A stretch of 8,799 nucleotides of DNA, taken from assembly GCA_027005175.1 (NCBI GenBank), contig JALTMC010000896.1:414-9212 (forward strand), read 5' to 3'. Shown piece by piece: positions 7,679-8,799 of the stretch. The notes beneath the pieces are model-generated. The model did no database searches, was not told where the DNA came from, and was given only the letters and a program-made list of their open reading frames with translations. Made by a program: the position numbers and the translations under genes. The stretch is from Myxococcales bacterium. GTDB lineage: Bacteria; Myxococcota_C; UBA6777. Positions within the stretch are counted from its first letter, which is position 1; each line of letters starts with the position of its first letter.

Positions 7679-7733
7679 GTAGAGTCGGTGGTGCGATTGT
7701 ATAGACGATTCGATAACATGTGAGAGTTCTACA

Positions 7734-8654
7734 ATGTTTGTTCTGGTAAAATCCCGGCTGTTGGGGGTTGTTGGTGTTGTCTTTCTTGGGTTTTGGAGCG
7801 TTTTTTTCTCCGAACTTGGATATGGTAGGAAGTCAGCCATCGCATTTCAGGTGCCACGCAAAGCAGGTGTGACCATACCTGTTCGACGAGTTCCCAAAGC
7901 ACACGTTGTTTGGATCCCCGCAGGGCACTTCTCTATGGGTTCTCCTGGTAAAGAGGTCGGACGGCGTTCGGATGAGATGATGCATCCTGTTCGGATAAAG
8001 CGTGGCTTTTGGATGTGGCAAAAAGAGGTCACGCAACGTCAGTTTCGCGCAGTGATGGGATACAATCCTTCTTTCTTTCGAAAGTGTGGAGGCTCCTGTC
8101 CTGTGGAACGTGTGACGTGGCATGAAGCTGTTGCCTTTGCGAATCGATTGTCACGTCGTCAGAGGCGACCGCGTTGCTTTACCTGTCGCAAACGTCGGAG
8201 GGGATGGCGTTGCTGGCTGCGTCGAAAATATCGGAGACGTGGGGAGAGCTCTCTGACGACTTGTCGTGGATGGCGGTTGCCTACGGAGGCAGAGTGGGAG
8301 TATGCTGTGCGTGCTGGGCATCGCCAAGCTCGCAAACGCTCTCTTTCAAAGCTCGCTTGGTTCCAAAAAAATAGCAAAGAGTGCACACATCCTGTTGGGC
8401 TCAAACGACCGAACTCATGGGGTTTGTATGATATGTTGGGTAATGTCGCAGAATGGGTTTGGGATCGGTACAAGGAATATCCCAAGGAGCGGAGTGTTGA
8501 TCCAACGGGACCCAGGCGAGGGCGTGATCGTATCTTTCGAGGAGGCTCTTGGAAAGTCTCAGCCCGCTTTGTTCGCGTCGCCTATCGCGGCGGGAATCGC
8601 CCTTATAGCCGCTATGATATGGTTGGGTTTCGGTTGGTTCGCACTGGGCCTTAA
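7734..8654 (+). CDS. Secreted formylglycine-generating-enzyme-like (SUMF1 family) protein
   Basis: The protein has 306 residues. The N-terminus looks like a signal peptide or anchor (Lys/Arg, then hydrophobic 9-25), so export is likely. The FGE-sulfatase domain runs from about 58 to 303: VWIPAGHFSMGS (59-70), HPVRIKRGFWMWQKEVTQRQF (84-104), NPSFF (111-115), CPVERVTWHEAVAFANRLS (122-140), WRLPTEAEWEYAVRAG (180-195), WGLYDMLGNVAEWVWD (229-244), FRGGSW (268-273) and GFRLVR (298-303). Between 138 and 178 there is a strongly basic segment with four Cys (148, 151, 160, 177). The position of this segment matches the Cys-rich insert of myxobacterial relatives. The two copper-binding catalytic Cys of true FGE fall on Val275 and Val280, so formylglycine formation is unlikely and the role is unknown. 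GAGAG (7722-7726) lies 7 bases before the ATG. It is probably co-transcribed with the next gene. Confidence 0.9.
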   Translation: MFVLVKSRLLGVVGVVFLGFWSVFFSELGYGRKSAIAFQVPRKAGVTIPVRRVPKAHVVWIPAGHFSMGSPGKEVGRRSDEMMHPVRIKRGFWMWQKEVTQRQFRAVMGYNPSFFRKCGGSCPVERVTWHEAVAFANRLSRRQRRPRCFTCRKRRRGWRCWLRRKYRRRGESSLTTCRGWRLPTEAEWEYAVRAGHRQARKRSLSKLAWFQKNSKECTHPVGLKRPNSWGLYDMLGNVAEWVWDRYKEYPKERSVDPTGPRRGRDRIFRGGSWKVSARFVRVAYRGGNRPYSRYDMVGFRLVRTGP

Positions 8655-8687
8655 GGTAATACTCTTTATAAGTAGGTGAGATGTAGG

Positions 8688-8799
8688 ATGAGTTGGGAAA
8701 ATGCATGGCAAGAAGGTCGGACACGTTGGGATGCTGGACAGGCGGCTCCTGCCTTGGTCAAGTTGATCCAGGATGGTGACTTGCCCACAGGCCATGTCC
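8688..8799 (+). CDS. TPMT-like SAM-dependent methyltransferase, 3' end outside the window
   Basis: Only the first 37 codons are present. They read WENAWQEGRTRWD, then APALVKLI and LPTGHV. This is the usual opening of thiopurine S-methyltransferase (PF05724)-type proteins, where a WxxRY/EGRTxWD-like stretch is followed by a leucine helix and then the SAM-binding VPGCG motif. That motif would fall just past the edge. Members methylate small thiols, halides, selenium or tellurium compounds; the substrate cannot be told from this part. ATG 8688 is supported by AGGTGAG (8674-8680) 7 bases upstream. The earlier ATG at 8681 is followed at once by TAG. It starts 33 bases after the FGE-like stop, with no terminator between, suggesting one transcript. 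Confidence 0.75.
   Translation, partial: MSWENAWQEGRTRWDAGQAAPALVKLIQDGDLPTGHV

Noticed and set aside
7641-7680. Resemblance to the 3' half of a GEMM-I cyclic di-GMP riboswitch (GGGACGCAA then a CC-CGG pattern).
   Set aside because: The 5' half, with its conserved purine stretch and the GAAA tetraloop, is missing upstream, and the pairing partner of the GCC side is absent. A covariance search with the Rfam GEMM model would settle it.
7484-7723. A 79-codon open frame across the intergenic region.
   Set aside because: It has a TTG start, no good ribosome site and no recognisable domain. It overlaps the repeats, whose 100-base spacing shifts the frame between copies. It also contains the promoter for the next gene.

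Overview
The window looks like a chromosomal segment of a Gram-negative bacterium, probably a myxobacterium-like member of the Myxococcota or old Deltaproteobacteria. This is inferred from gene style and not from any marker. The clues are a very large Ser/Thr kinase fused to an ATPase and TPR repeats, a TMTC-like membrane protein with TPRs, and a secreted formylglycine-generating-enzyme-like protein of the Cys-rich type. Base composition is mixed, with roughly half GC by eye. There is no sign of a phage, insertion sequence, CRISPR array, tRNA or rRNA.

Layout. Positions 1-146 are non-coding and show no convincing terminator. A two-gene leftward unit follows: the TMTC-like membrane protein (5760 down to 4117) is transcribed first, then the kinase/ATPase/TPR regulator (4079 down to 147), with only 37 bases between them. 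A 122-base divergent control region (5761-5882) separates this unit from the rightward half. The rightward half begins with prfC, encoding peptide chain release factor 3 (5883-7475). A 258-base intergenic region (7476-7733) follows, with a 40-base element present twice at an exact 100-base spacing, a 9-bp inverted repeat that overlaps it, and a candidate promoter. Next comes a secreted FGE/SUMF1-like protein with a very arginine-rich insert (7734-8654). After a 33-base gap, the first 37 codons of a TPMT-like methyltransferase run off the window edge (8688-8799).

How the genes may work together. The kinase can be read as a cytoplasmic signal integrator: the kinase acts on targets, the ATPase acts as a switch, and the TPRs dock partners. 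Its operon partner is a polytopic membrane protein that resembles protein O-mannosyltransferase-like TMTC proteins and ends in TPRs. The two may act on a common process, but the sequence does not show this. prfC is a housekeeping translation gene and is probably independent. The FGE-like gene and the methyltransferase are probably co-transcribed.

I see no clear new multi-gene system. The least explained pieces are the duplicated element upstream of the FGE-like gene, the arginine-rich insert in that protein, and the acidic insert inside the kinase domain.
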